Positions 9,222 to 17,431 of a stretch of 64,000 nt of DNA are shown here, piece by piece. The stretch covers positions 4,526,001 to 4,590,000 of the forward strand of contig NZ_CP107989.1 of the NCBI RefSeq assembly GCF_041435015.1, given 5' to 3'. The first letter of the stretch is position 1, and the number at the start of each line of letters is the position of its first letter. The position numbers and the translations under genes are program-made. A model generated the notes under the pieces. That model ran no database searches and had not been told where the DNA came from. It saw only the letters and a list, made by a program, of their open reading frames with translations. This stretch comes from Streptomyces canus. GTDB taxonomy: Bacteria; Actinomycetota; Actinomycetes; Streptomycetales; Streptomycetaceae.

Positions 9222-9827
9222 TCACCCCGTGGGACGCAACGCGGCGAGCTGCTCCTCGAACGGCACGACGGCCGAGAACGAGTCGGCCCGGGCCGCACGC
9301 GGCCCGCGCCCGACCGACAGTCCCGCCATCAGCGTGGCCAGTTCCCCGGCCGCCCGCTCGATCCGCCCGTCCAGCCCCTCGGCACCCCAGTCCTCCGACG
9401 CGGCGTAGACCCCGGTCGGCACGACGACGGCCTTCAGGTAGGCGAAGAGCGGTCGCAATGCGTGCTCCAGCACCAGCGAATGCCGGGCCGAGCCACCGGT
9501 CGCCGCGATCAGCACCGGCTTGCCCTCCAGGGCCTCCGGCTCGAGCACGTCGAAGAACGACTTGAAGAGTCCGCTGTACGACGCCGAGAACACCGGGGTC
9601 ACCACGATCAGCCCGTCGGCCCCGGCCACCGCCTCCTGCGCGGCGGCCAGCGCCCGTCCCGGAAAGCCGTTCGTGAAGTTCTGCGCGATCTCCACGGCGA
9701 GGTCCCGCAACTCCACGACCTGCACGTCCACCTCGGCCGCGCGACCCACGGCCGCGGCCAGCCGGTCTCCCAGCAGGCGGGTGGACGACGGGACGCTCAG
9801 CCCCGCGGACACGACGACGAGCTTCAT
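9222..9827 (-). CDS. NAD(P)H-dependent FMN reductase (CE1759-type)
   Basis: The 201-residue flavodoxin-like protein begins MKLVVVSAGLSVPSSTRLL, the phosphate-binding loop of NADPH-dependent FMN reductases. TPVFSASYSGLFKSFFDVL and the ATGGSARHS region are also typical. Its ATG overlaps the stop of the upstream luciferase-like monooxygenase gene (ATGA). It very probably supplies reduced FMN to that enzyme. NCBI names such neighbours CE1759-family FMN reductase; this assignment is from memory of that family. Confidence 0.9.
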   Translation of the reverse strand: MKLVVVSAGLSVPSSTRLLGDRLAAAVGRAAEVDVQVVELRDLAVEIAQNFTNGFPGRALAAAQEAVAGADGLIVVTPVFSASYSGLFKSFFDVLEPEALEGKPVLIAATGGSARHSLVLEHALRPLFAYLKAVVVPTGVYAASEDWGAEGLDGRIERAAGELATLMAGLSVGRGPRAARADSFSAVVPFEEQLAALRPTG

Positions 9828-10915
9828 GCGACGACCTCCTTGTTCTGCTCCGCGGCCAGCAGGGACGCGTGGGTGGGAGCCTCCGGGACGTCCGCGGGAC
9901 GCCCCGCCGCGAACTCCTTGCGCAGCACCGGCACGACCTCCTCGCCGAGCAGGTCGATCTGCTCCAGGACGGTCTTCAGGGGCAGTCCGGCGTGGTCGAC
10001 GAGGAACAGCTGGCGCTGGTAGTCCCCGGCGTACTCGCGGAACTTCAGCGTCTTCTCGATGACCTGCTCCGGGGAGCCCACGGTCAGCGGGGTCTGGTCG
10101 GTGAAGTCCTCCAGGGAGGGCCCGTGCCCGTACACCGGCGCGACGTCGAAGTACGGCCGGAACTCCTTCACCGCGTCCTGGGAGTTGCGGCGCATGAACA
10201 CCTGGCCGCCGAGGCCCACGATCGCCTGCTCGGGCGTTCCGTGCCCGTAGTGGGCGTACCGGGCCCGGTACAGCTCGACCATCCTCTTGGTGTGGTCGGC
10301 CGGCCAGAAGATGTTGTTGTGGAAGAACCCGTCGCCGTAGTAGGCGGCCTGCTCGGCTATCTCCGGGGAGCGGATGGAGCCGTGCCAGACGAACGGCGCG
10401 ACGCCGTCCAGCGGCCGGGGCGTGGAGGTGAACCCCTGCAACGGCGTCCGGAACTTCCCCTCCCAGTTCACGACGTCCTCGCGCCACAGCCGGCGCAGCA
10501 GGGCGTAGTTCTCGATGGCGAGGTTGATGCCCTCGCGGATGTCCTTGCCGAACCAGGGGTAGACCGGCCCGGTGTTCCCGCGGCCCATCATGAGGTCGAC
10601 CCGGCCGTCGGCCAGGTGCTGGAGCATCGCGAAGTCCTCGGCGATCTTCACCGGGTCGTTCGTGGTGATCAGCGTGGTCGAGGTGGAGAGGATCAGCCTC
10701 TCGGTCTGCGCGGCGATGTACCCGAGCATGGTGGTCGGCGACGACGGCACGAACGGCGGGTTGTGGTGCTCGCCGGTCGCGAAGACGTCGAGCCCGACCT
10801 CCTCGGCCTTCAGGGCGATCGCGACCATGGCCTTGATCCGCTCGCGCTCGCTCGGCGTACGGCCGGTCGTCGGGTCCGGCGTGACATCGCCGACGCTGAA
10901 GATCCCGAACTGCAT
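9824..10915 (-). CDS. LLM-class FMN-dependent monooxygenase (CE1758-type)
   Basis: The 363-residue protein has the bacterial luciferase TIM-barrel pattern: MQFGIFSVGDVTPDPTTGRT at the start, EEVGLDVFATGEHHNPPFVP near residue 45, and LMMGRGNTGPVYPWFG near 110. It would use FMNH2 from the coupled reductase and O2 to oxidise an unknown small organic compound. It is the first gene of a two-gene operon. A start-proximal A+T-rich segment at about 10925-10960 may hold the promoter. Confidence 0.88.
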   Translation of the reverse strand: MQFGIFSVGDVTPDPTTGRTPSERERIKAMVAIALKAEEVGLDVFATGEHHNPPFVPSSPTTMLGYIAAQTERLILSTSTTLITTNDPVKIAEDFAMLQHLADGRVDLMMGRGNTGPVYPWFGKDIREGINLAIENYALLRRLWREDVVNWEGKFRTPLQGFTSTPRPLDGVAPFVWHGSIRSPEIAEQAAYYGDGFFHNNIFWPADHTKRMVELYRARYAHYGHGTPEQAIVGLGGQVFMRRNSQDAVKEFRPYFDVAPVYGHGPSLEDFTDQTPLTVGSPEQVIEKTLKFREYAGDYQRQLFLVDHAGLPLKTVLEQIDLLGEEVVPVLRKEFAAGRPADVPEAPTHASLLAAEQNKEVVA

Positions 10916-11552
10916 GGTCGCTCACCCTCCAGGTTGTTTACCGTTCAACTATAACTGCGTACCCGGAGCAACGACACCCCACTCCGCCCTATTCCCGAAG
11001 AGAACCCCACCGCCGAGCACAACCCGCCGCCCTCGCCCTGCGGCCCCACCGACCTCATCCCGCCCACGCCACCAGCCGCCCCGCCCTCACTCCGCACCCC
11101 TACGAGCCCCAGCCCGCCGGCCCGCCACCCCAACCCTCGAGCCACCACCCAACCAGCCGCCCCGCCACAACCCCGCACCCCCGACCCCTGCGCGCCGTAC
11201 GCGGCCAACGGCCCGTGGTGGCGCGCGGCGCGGCCAACGGTCCGCCGTGGCGTGCGAGGTGGCGAACGGACCGTCGTAACGCGGGTGACTGCCACTCCCC
11301 AGGGGCGCGGGGCTGCGTCGATCTGCGGCTACCGCCGCGCGGGCGCGACCAGCCCCCACCGGCCCGCAGCCGCTCGAACATCGCCCCGGCCCGCCGACCC
11401 CCCAGCCCGCTGACCCACGCTCACCATCACCCCAACCCCCGAGCCGCCACCACTCCAACCGGCCGGCCCTCCCAAGCCCGAACCCCTCCGAGTTCCTAGC
11501 CCCCGTCGCGCCACAACCCCGCACCCCCACCCCGCCGGAACCGCCCCGCACC
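10916..11552. other. Long non-coding G+C-rich stretch with degenerate repeats
   Basis: I see no convincing gene in these ~640 bases. Open frames here translate to low-complexity Pro/Arg/Gly sequence on all strands. The stretch contains a Streptomyces-type intergenic repeat (entered separately) and degenerate direct repeats, for example the 16-base GCCACAACCCCGCACC at about 11163 and again at about 11511. There are also three imperfect copies of a GGCCAACGG/GGCGAACGG motif between 11198 and 11270. Confidence 0.6.
11286..11360 (-). repeat. Streptomyces intergenic GC-rich repeat, copy A
   Basis: On the minus strand this reads GGGGGCTGGTCGCGC, a variable stretch, then GCCCCGCGCCCCTGGGGAG. The same two blocks occur in the hemD-hemB gap at about 38627-38660 on the plus strand. 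I recognise these blocks as common between genes of Streptomyces chromosomes. No function is established that I know of. Confidence 0.6.
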
Positions 11553-12149
11553 TCACCCCCAGCGCGGATCCCGCCCCGTCCCCGCCAGCAGCCGCTCGAA
11601 CGCCGGTGCGTCCTCGGCCACCGGCACCGGATCCCGGAACACCCCCATCTTCCTGGCCGTGGGCGCCAGTTGAGCCACCGCGGCCGTCAGCTCCGCCACG
11701 ACCGCCTCGTCCGCAGGTCCGTACTCCTGTCCCGTCGCCCGTGCGAGGTCCCACACATGCACGGTCAGATCGAGCAGCGCCATCGCGCCGACCAGCCGCG
11801 CCGGCATGTCCATCGCCCCGGTCGTGCCCTCCTCGGCGCCGGGCGCGGACCAGGCCGCCACCAGCCGGTCCGTCTCCCGCGCGAGCCGCTCCCGCCAGTC
11901 CGGGCCATCGGCCACCCGGTCCGGGGTGACCTCGCCGAAGTCCGACGGCTCCTTCACGGCCAGCCGCTGGAACTGCACGATCACCTGGAAGACATGGTTG
12001 ACCAGCGCCTTCACGTCGTACTCCGCACAGGGCGTGGCAGCCCCGAGAGCCGCGTCCGGAATCCCCCGGAACACCGGAACCGCCCGTTCCCGGGCCATCC
12101 CCAGCAGCTCACCGATGCCGTATGTCTTCTTCGCCGCGTTCGTGTCCAT
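11553..12149 (-). CDS. TIGR03086-family metal-binding protein (DinB/maleylpyruvate isomerase fold)
   Basis: ATG 12149 gives 198 residues. The N-terminal part TPCAEYDVKALVNHVF and the later LLDLTVHVWDLARATG carry the histidines that bind metal in the mycothiol-dependent isomerase/DinB-like fold. Members of TIGR03086 are common in Actinobacteria and mostly of unknown function. The gene is divergent from an AraC regulator 76 bases away, which may control it. Confidence 0.8.
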   Translation of the reverse strand: MDTNAAKKTYGIGELLGMARERAVPVFRGIPDAALGAATPCAEYDVKALVNHVFQVIVQFQRLAVKEPSDFGEVTPDRVADGPDWRERLARETDRLVAAWSAPGAEEGTTGAMDMPARLVGAMALLDLTVHVWDLARATGQEYGPADEAVVAELTAAVAQLAPTARKMGVFRDPVPVAEDAPAFERLLAGTGRDPRWG

Positions 12150-12225
12150 GCCCCGACCGTACGAAGACCGCCACCCGCCCTTCTTGAAGAAACGCGACGC
12201 CCGACCCCGGACGTACGATCCCCTC

Positions 12226-13041
12226 ATGGCCGCCCCCCGCCGCGACACCCGCGGGATCGTCGACCCGGCCGGGCTGCTGACCCGGGTGAGGTTCCGCCGC
12301 CATGAGCCCGCCGAGCCCCTGCGCCGGTACGTCGAGCGGTACTGGTTCATCGACTGGGACCTGCCCGAGCCCTACGCCTCCCACGTCGTCCCGCACCCGT
12401 CCGTCCACCTCACCTTCCAGCAGGACGAGGGCTCGCCCCACGCCGAGCTGACGGGCATCCCCGGCGGCCTCTACACCAGGAAGCTCACCGGCCGTGGCCG
12501 GGTCTGCGGGGTGAAGTTCCGCCCCGGCGGCTTCCGGCCGTACGCTCCCGAGCACCCGGTGTCCCACTGGACGGGCCGGACGCTCGCCGCCCGGGACGTG
12601 TTCCCGCAGATCACGACGGACACCGCCCGCGAGGTCGTGACCCCCGCCACCGACGAGGCCCGCGTCGCCGCACTCGACGCCTTCCTCCTCCCCCTCGCCC
12701 CGGCCGAACCCGACCCGCAGGCCGACCTCGCCACGGCCCTCGTCGACCGCGTCCACGACGACCGCACCGTCCGCCGCGTCGACGACTTCGCCCGCACGGC
12801 GGGACTCTCGGTACGGGCGCTGCAACGGCTCTTCTCCGCCTACGTCGGCGTGAGTCCGAAGTGGGTCATCCTCCGCTACCGCATCCACGAGGCCCTGGAG
12901 CTCGCCGGCACCCGCAGCGAGGTCGACTGGGCCACCCTCGCCGCCGACCTCGGCTACGCCGACCAGGCCCATCTGGTCCGGGACTTCACAGCGACGGTCG
13001 GGGTCCCGCCGACGGCGTACGCACAAGCGGCCGCGGGCTGA
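12226..13041 (+). CDS. AraC-family transcriptional regulator
   Basis: The 271-residue protein starts at ATG 12226. An N-terminal domain of the DUF6597 type (EPLRRYVERYWFIDWDLPEP) is followed by a C-terminal AraC double helix-turn-helix (about residues 170-265; LSVRALQRLFSAYVGVSPKW and ADLGYADQAHLVRDF). It lies divergent to the TIGR03086 gene and ~110 bases upstream of a DoxX gene. Either or both may be its targets, which is an inference from position. Confidence 0.88.
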   Translation: MAAPRRDTRGIVDPAGLLTRVRFRRHEPAEPLRRYVERYWFIDWDLPEPYASHVVPHPSVHLTFQQDEGSPHAELTGIPGGLYTRKLTGRGRVCGVKFRPGGFRPYAPEHPVSHWTGRTLAARDVFPQITTDTAREVVTPATDEARVAALDAFLLPLAPAEPDPQADLATALVDRVHDDRTVRRVDDFARTAGLSVRALQRLFSAYVGVSPKWVILRYRIHEALELAGTRSEVDWATLAADLGYADQAHLVRDFTATVGVPPTAYAQAAAG

Positions 13042-13155
13042 CCCCGGGCCCCGAGGCCAAGCCCCGAAAAAGGGTTCGGCCGGGCTGTCACACTCCCGCT
13101 CCGCCCCGGGTCAACCCCGTGAAACCGATGACCCGGAGCTCGAAGGAGCCACCTC

Positions 13156-13494
13156 ATGTCCGTCGCCCACACCGTCGTCACCCTGCTCGCCGCCGCCATG
13201 GCGGGCTACTCCGGCACCGTCGTCCTCACCCGCGCCGACTGGATCGTCAAGGCCCTCACCGACTACCGCGTCCCGCGCGCCTGGTGGAACCTGCTCGGCG
13301 CGGCCAAGATCGCCGGGGCGGCAGGCCTCCTGGCCGGCCTCTTCGTCCCGTACGTCGGCCTCGCGGCCGGCATCGGCCTGGTCGTCTACTTCACCGGAGC
13401 CGCCGTGACCGTGGCCCGCGCCCACTGGTACACACACATCCCGTACCCGCTGGTCTACGCGGCCCCGGTGGTCGCGGCCCTGGCCCTGACCTGA
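13156..13494 (+). CDS. DoxX-family membrane protein
   Basis: The 112-residue protein has four hydrophobic segments and the DoxX-like sequence LTDYRVPRAWWNLLGAAKIA, AAGLLAGLFVPYVGLAAGIG and the AHWY loop. A strong ribosome-binding site (GAAGGAG) precedes the ATG. DoxX-like proteins are integral membrane proteins of mostly unknown role, sometimes in quinone-linked redox reactions. It may be co-transcribed with the upstream AraC regulator. Confidence 0.82.
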   Translation: MSVAHTVVTLLAAAMAGYSGTVVLTRADWIVKALTDYRVPRAWWNLLGAAKIAGAAGLLAGLFVPYVGLAAGIGLVVYFTGAAVTVARAHWYTHIPYPLVYAAPVVAALALT

Positions 13495-13527
13495 GGCGGT
13501 GGCCCGGCCCGTCCGGCGGACAGGCAC

Positions 13528-14415
13528 TTACGGCACCAGCACCAGCCGCCCCCGCACCCCGCCCTCCTCGAGCCGGGCGTGCGCCTTGAACACCGAGTCC
13601 AGGGCGTACGTCTCGGCCACCCGGAGCGTCAGCGCCCCCTCGTCCACCAGCCCCACCAGCTCGGCGAGGCGCGCCCCGTCCGCGCTCACCGCGACGGCCG
13701 TAGTCCGCACCCGGCGCACCGACCCGGGATGCGCCCCCGGCCGTACGCCGACATAGGCACCCCCGTCCCGCACCCGCTCCAGCGCCGCCTCCCCGAGCAC
13801 CGCCGCGTCCAGTACGGCGTCGAAGGTCCCGGCCGCGACGGTGGTCGTGAACTCCGCAGCTCCCAGGGACCGTACGAACTCCTCGTCGCCCTCCCTGGCC
13901 AGCCCGGTCACCGACACCCCCTGGCGCGCGGCGAGTTGGACGGCGAACCCGCCGACCGCCCCCGCCGCACCGGTGACCAGCAGAGACTGTCCCTCGGTCA
14001 ACTCCAGCAGATCCAGGGCCTGTACGGCGGTCAGCGCGTTCAGCGGCAGCGTCGCCGCGTGCACCGCGTCGACCGTGACCGGCGCCTTGGCCACCGCGTC
14101 CGTGTCCACGACGACGTACTCGGCGTGCGTGCCCAGCGTCTTCGCCACCCCGGCCTGCAGCGCCACCACCTCGTCCCCGACGCTCCACACCGTCGCAACG
14201 CCCACCGCGTCCACGGTCCCCGCGACATCCCAGCCGAGACCGACCGGCTTGCCCGCCCCGCCGAAGAAGCCGGCCCGGACACCCAGGTCCACCGGGTTCA
14301 GCGCGGCACCGGCGACCTTGATCCGCACCTGCCGGGCCCCCGGCTCGGGCAGTTCGCTCTCCACCACTTCCACGGCCTCGGGCCCGCCGAATGTCCTCAC
14401 CACAGCAGCACGCAT
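13528..14415 (-). CDS. Quinone-oxidoreductase-like NADP-dependent alcohol dehydrogenase (MDR, zinc-less)
   Basis: ATG 14415 follows a GGGGAG ribosome-binding site and gives 295 residues (MRAAVVRTFGGPEAVEV). This start is preferred over an in-frame ATG eight codons upstream. The GroES-like N-terminal half includes GAALNPVDLGVRAGFF and LGWDVAGTVDAVG. The nucleotide-binding half includes LLVTGAAGAVGGFAVQLA. No structural-zinc cysteine cluster is present, as in quinone reductase/zeta-crystallin relatives. The gene is divergent from an HxlR regulator, a common arrangement for redox-responsive detoxification. Confidence 0.87.
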   Translation of the reverse strand: MRAAVVRTFGGPEAVEVVESELPEPGARQVRIKVAGAALNPVDLGVRAGFFGGAGKPVGLGWDVAGTVDAVGVATVWSVGDEVVALQAGVAKTLGTHAEYVVVDTDAVAKAPVTVDAVHAATLPLNALTAVQALDLLELTEGQSLLVTGAAGAVGGFAVQLAARQGVSVTGLAREGDEEFVRSLGAAEFTTTVAAGTFDAVLDAAVLGEAALERVRDGGAYVGVRPGAHPGSVRRVRTTAVAVSADGARLAELVGLVDEGALTLRVAETYALDSVFKAHARLEEGGVRGRLVLVP

Positions 14416-14484
14416 GACGGAAAACTCCCCATTGGTCATTGTTCGCTCCGGTATCCCCGTCGCTGGCAACAACCCTAGGAAGAG

Positions 14485-14501
14485 TTACTATCCATCAGTA
14501 A
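14485..14501. promoter_or_regulatory. Inverted repeat, candidate HxlR operator
   Basis: TTACT-N7-AGTAA lies in the 126-base gap between the divergent oxidoreductase and HxlR genes, in A+T-richer DNA than the surroundings. A further GTTAC half-site follows at about 14505. HxlR-type regulators commonly bind such gaps. Binding is inferred. Confidence 0.4.
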
Positions 14502-14541
14502 GTAGTTACCTGAAGGTGCGTACATACCCCGGAGGTGAGCC

Positions 14542-14943
14542 ATGCCGACCATGACGGCGGCCCAGCGGCGCGAACAGGCACGCGTGGAGTACGACGCCTT
14601 CATCAAGGGCTGCCCCACCAACCAGCTCCTGGACCGCCTCAGCGACAAGTGGGTCAGCCTCGTCGTCGCGGCCCTCTCCACCGGCCCCATGCGCTACAGC
14701 GACCTCAGCCGCAAGATCGCCGGCGTCAGCCCCAAGATGCTCACCCAGACCCTGCGCGCCCTCGAACGCGACGGCATCCTCACCCGCGCGGTCACCCCCT
14801 CCGTCCCCGTCCGCGTGGACTACGAACTCAGCGCCCTCGGCCGCAGCCTGGCCGGCCTGCTGACCGCGGTGAAGGCCTGGGCGGAGACGCACATCGAGGA
14901 AGTCCACGAGGCGAGAGAGCGCTACGACACCTCGACCGACTGA
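14542..14943 (+). CDS. HxlR-family (MarR-like winged helix) regulator
   Basis: The 133-residue protein contains the HxlR signature: a cysteine near residue 24 (CPTNQLLDRLSDKWVSLVVA), then MRYSDLSRKIAGVSPKMLTQ and LRALERDGILTR. In some HxlR relatives this single cysteine senses quinones or disulfide stress. The divergent quinone-oxidoreductase-like gene fits such a role. A GGAGGTGAGCC ribosome-binding site precedes the ATG. Confidence 0.9.
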   Translation: MPTMTAAQRREQARVEYDAFIKGCPTNQLLDRLSDKWVSLVVAALSTGPMRYSDLSRKIAGVSPKMLTQTLRALERDGILTRAVTPSVPVRVDYELSALGRSLAGLLTAVKAWAETHIEEVHEARERYDTSTD

Positions 14944-14998
14944 TTCCCGGACGGGGTGCCCCGCTCAGGGGCGCCGGACTGTGGCGGTTCGCGGCGGG

Positions 14999-15466
14999 TC
15001 AGAAGTAGTACGCGTCCCCGCTGTCGAGCACCAGCACCCGCTGCCGGTCGTTCTCCCGGTTCCGGTCCACCGTCCCGCCGTTCCACACCGTGTCGATCTC
15101 CAGCAGCACCTCCGACGGCACCCCCCGCAACCGCACCCACATCTCGACCCGCTTCCCCACCCCGTCCGCCGCCAGCGCCCCCACCCGGCACAGCACCACC
15201 CGCGCCGCCGACCGCGCACACCCCTCGGGCAGGGTCTGACCCTCCACGATGGGCTCCGACCAGCGCAGCCGTACGATCGCGTCCGGCACGGCGGCAGGTC
15301 CGTGATTACGCGGCGTGAACCGCACGTCCACCCGCCCCCCGGCCATGGACGCGGCCCCGTGATACGCCAGATCCGCCTCGGGCACGGCAGCGGCGAGAGC
15401 CGTACCCCCACCCAGCACCACCGCACCAACCGCAACCCCCGCACCCCACACCGCAAGCACCCGCAT
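14999..15466 (-). CDS. Small secreted protein of unknown function
   Basis: ATG 15466 follows a GAGGAG ribosome-binding site and gives 155 residues. Residues 1-27 form a signal peptide ([20 protein letters not shown], then AAV). The mature part includes [20 protein letters not shown] and resembles a single beta-sandwich domain with two cysteines (EGCARS, VLCRVG) that could form a disulfide. I recognise no family. It is convergent with the HxlR gene. Confidence 0.7.
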   Translation of the reverse strand: MRVLAVWGAGVAVGAVVLGGGTALAAAVPEADLAYHGAASMAGGRVDVRFTPRNHGPAAVPDAIVRLRWSEPIVEGQTLPEGCARSAARVVLCRVGALAADGVGKRVEMWVRLRGVPSEVLLEIDTVWNGGTVDRNRENDRQRVLVLDSGDAYYF

Positions 15467-15594
15467 GCCACCACTCCTCACTGCCGACGGCCGGCCGCCG
15501 TGGTCGCAGGGATGTATCCCACGTACGGCAGCCGGCAGGCGCCCTCCATCAGGTGACACCGGTGCCGGCGGACGGGCATGCGAGGCTGATCCCC

Positions 15595-15930
15595 ATGCTC
15601 GTAGCCCGCTCCGCCGCCCTCTTCGTCGTCGCCGCCCTCTTCGAGATCGGCGGAGCCTGGCTGGTCTGGCAGGGCGTACGGGAGCACCGGGGCTGGATGT
15701 GGACCACGGGCGGCATCCTCGCCCTCGGCGCCTACGGTTTCGTCGCCACCTTCCAGCCCGACGCCCACTTCGGCCGCATCCTCGCCGCGTACGGCGGCAT
15801 CTTCGTGGCCGGCTCGATCCTGTGGGGCATGGCGGCGGACGGCTACCGCCCGGACCGCTGGGACATCACGGGCGCCCTGATCTGCCTCGCGGGCATGGCG
15901 GTCATCATGTACGCCCCGCGGGGCGACTGA
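15595..15930 (+). CDS. YnfA/UPF0060-family membrane protein
   Basis: The 111-residue protein starts at ATG 15595 and has four membrane segments. It carries the YnfA signature ([80 protein letters not shown]). The family is related to small multidrug resistance transporters, but its transport activity is not well defined. It stands alone. Confidence 0.9.
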   Translation: MLVARSAALFVVAALFEIGGAWLVWQGVREHRGWMWTTGGILALGAYGFVATFQPDAHFGRILAAYGGIFVAGSILWGMAADGYRPDRWDITGALICLAGMAVIMYAPRGD

Positions 15931-15940
15931 GCGGCCGTAC

Positions 15941-16378
15941 TCACGACGTCTCGTCGTCGGGCAGCAGCCCCAACTGCCCCAGGAACTCCATCTCGTCGAA
16001 GTAGAGCCGGTAGTCCACGATCCGCCCGTCCTTCACCGTGGCGATGTCCACCCCACGGATCCTGACCTCCTTCTGCGTCGCCGGGAGCGTCTCCCCGGTG
16101 GGCAGCTGGATCGGCCCGGTGTTGCGTCCGCTGAAGACGCCCTCGTCGATGGCCGTGTCCCCGGCCTCATAGGCGTGCAGCGACTCGAACGTGGCCTCGG
16201 GCACCGCGTCCGTCATCTGCCGCCAGTACTCGACGATGTTGTCGCGACCGCGGATCTCCCCCTCGTCGGGGGTCTGGGCGACGGCGTCCTCCGCATACAG
16301 CTCGCCGATGACCTTCAGGTCCGAGTGCGTGGTGAGCGCATCGGTGAGCCGGTCCATGACCTCACGCGCTTCTCCCAT
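15941..16378 (-). CDS. NTF2-like / SnoaL-type ester cyclase-like protein
   Basis: The 145-residue protein has the NTF2-like cone fold pattern: YAEDAVAQTPDEGEIRG, REEI-like helix DNIVEYWRQMTDAVPEATFE, and C-terminal strands (IRGVDIATVKDGRIVDYRLY). SnoaL-like proteins include polyketide cyclases and many enzymes of unknown role. No partner gene is adjacent. A GGAGGTGG ribosome-binding site precedes the ATG. Confidence 0.82.
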   Translation of the reverse strand: MGEAREVMDRLTDALTTHSDLKVIGELYAEDAVAQTPDEGEIRGRDNIVEYWRQMTDAVPEATFESLHAYEAGDTAIDEGVFSGRNTGPIQLPTGETLPATQKEVRIRGVDIATVKDGRIVDYRLYFDEMEFLGQLGLLPDDETS

Positions 16379-16513
16379 GATCCACCTCCGTATGTCAGGG
16401 GATCACCCACCTCAATCTTCGCACCGGCCCGCGATCCGGACCGCCCGGAGCGTCGGACCGCGGCCGACCTATCCTGGCGGGAGCCCGTACCCACGCACGC
16501 CCGAGGAGCAGCC

Positions 16514-17290
16514 ATGGCATCCGCCGCCCCGTCCCCCGCGTCCCGGATCGCGATCGTCACCGGGGCGAGCAGCGGAATCGGCGCGGCGACCGCACGGCAG
16601 CTCGCCGCGGCCGGCTACCGCGTGGTGCTGACCGCCCGCCGCAAGGACCGCATCGAGGCGCTGGCGGAGGAGATCAACGCGGCGGGCCACCAGGCGACGG
16701 CCTACCAGCTGGACGTGACGGACCGGGCCGCGGTCGACGAGTTCGCCACCGCCTTCAAGACGGTCGGCGTGCTCGTGAACAACGCCGGCGGAGCCCTCGG
16801 CGCCGACCCGGTCGCCACCGGCGATCCCGCCGACCGGCGCTCGATGTACGAGACGAACGTCATCGGCGCCCTCAACGTCACCCAGGCCCTGCTCCCCAAG
16901 CTCGACGCGAGCGGCGACGGCACGGTCGTCGTCGTCTCCTCCACGGCGGGCCACGGCACCTACGAGGGCGGCGCCGGCTATGTCGCCGCCAAGCACGGCG
17001 CCCACGTCCTGGCGGAGACCCTCCGCCTTGAGATCGTCGGCCGCCCCATCCGCGTGATCGAGATCGCGCCCGGCATGGTCAGGACCGACGAGTTCGCCCT
17101 GACCCGCTTCGCCGGCGACGAGACGAAGGCGGCGAAGGTCTACGAGGGCGTCGCGGAACCCCTCACCGCCGACGACGTGGCCGACACCATCACCTGGGCG
17201 GTGACCCGCCCCAGCCACGTCAACGTCGACCTCCTGGTCCTGCGCCCCCGCGCCCAGGCGTCCAACACAAAGGTCCACAGGGACCTGTGA
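16514..17290 (+). CDS. Short-chain dehydrogenase/reductase
   Basis: The 258-residue protein has the classical SDR pattern: cofactor motif TGASSGIG near residue 17, NNAGG, SSTAGHGTYEGGAGYVAAKH containing the catalytic Ser, Tyr and Lys, and IAPGMVRTDE. The arginine-containing cofactor segment (LTARRKDRIEAL) suggests NADP(H). It resembles YdfG/serine 3-dehydrogenase-type enzymes; the substrate is unknown. The stop overlaps the GTG of a tiny downstream gene. Confidence 0.9.
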   Translation: MASAAPSPASRIAIVTGASSGIGAATARQLAAAGYRVVLTARRKDRIEALAEEINAAGHQATAYQLDVTDRAAVDEFATAFKTVGVLVNNAGGALGADPVATGDPADRRSMYETNVIGALNVTQALLPKLDASGDGTVVVVSSTAGHGTYEGGAGYVAAKHGAHVLAETLRLEIVGRPIRVIEIAPGMVRTDEFALTRFAGDETKAAKVYEGVAEPLTADDVADTITWAVTRPSHVNVDLLVLRPRAQASNTKVHRDL

Positions 17291-17421
17291 CCCGGCCCGA
17301 GAAGGACAAGAAGGACCCCCACGACGAACGCCAGATGTGGTGGTGGCTCGCCTACTTCCTCTTCGGCATCCACATCGTGGCCTTCGTCATGATCTACGCG
17401 GTGATGCACGCCCCGAAGTGA
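17287..17421 (+). CDS. Tiny single-pass membrane protein (44 residues)
   Basis: GTG 17287 overlaps the SDR stop codon (GTGA) and opens a 44-codon frame. The N-terminus is strongly charged (MTRPEKDKKDPHDERQMWWW), followed by one membrane segment (LAYFLFGIHIVAFVMIYAVM). The charge pattern and tight coupling make it a credible small protein, perhaps conserved in Streptomyces. No function is known. Its stop lies 10 bases from that of the convergent rtcB. Confidence 0.7.
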   Translation: MTRPEKDKKDPHDERQMWWWLAYFLFGIHIVAFVMIYAVMHAPK

Positions 17422-17431
17422 GCGGCAGCTC

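Noticed and set aside
9222..10925. 567-codon minus frame running through both flavin genes
   Set aside because: Only its 3' third is the flavin reductase. The rest is an Arg-rich out-of-frame reading of the monooxygenase gene, so it is not a fusion.
11087..11551. Gly/Arg-rich open frames in the 11 kb gap
   Set aside because: Low complexity in every frame, no ribosome-binding site, and overlap with intergenic repeats; treated as non-coding.
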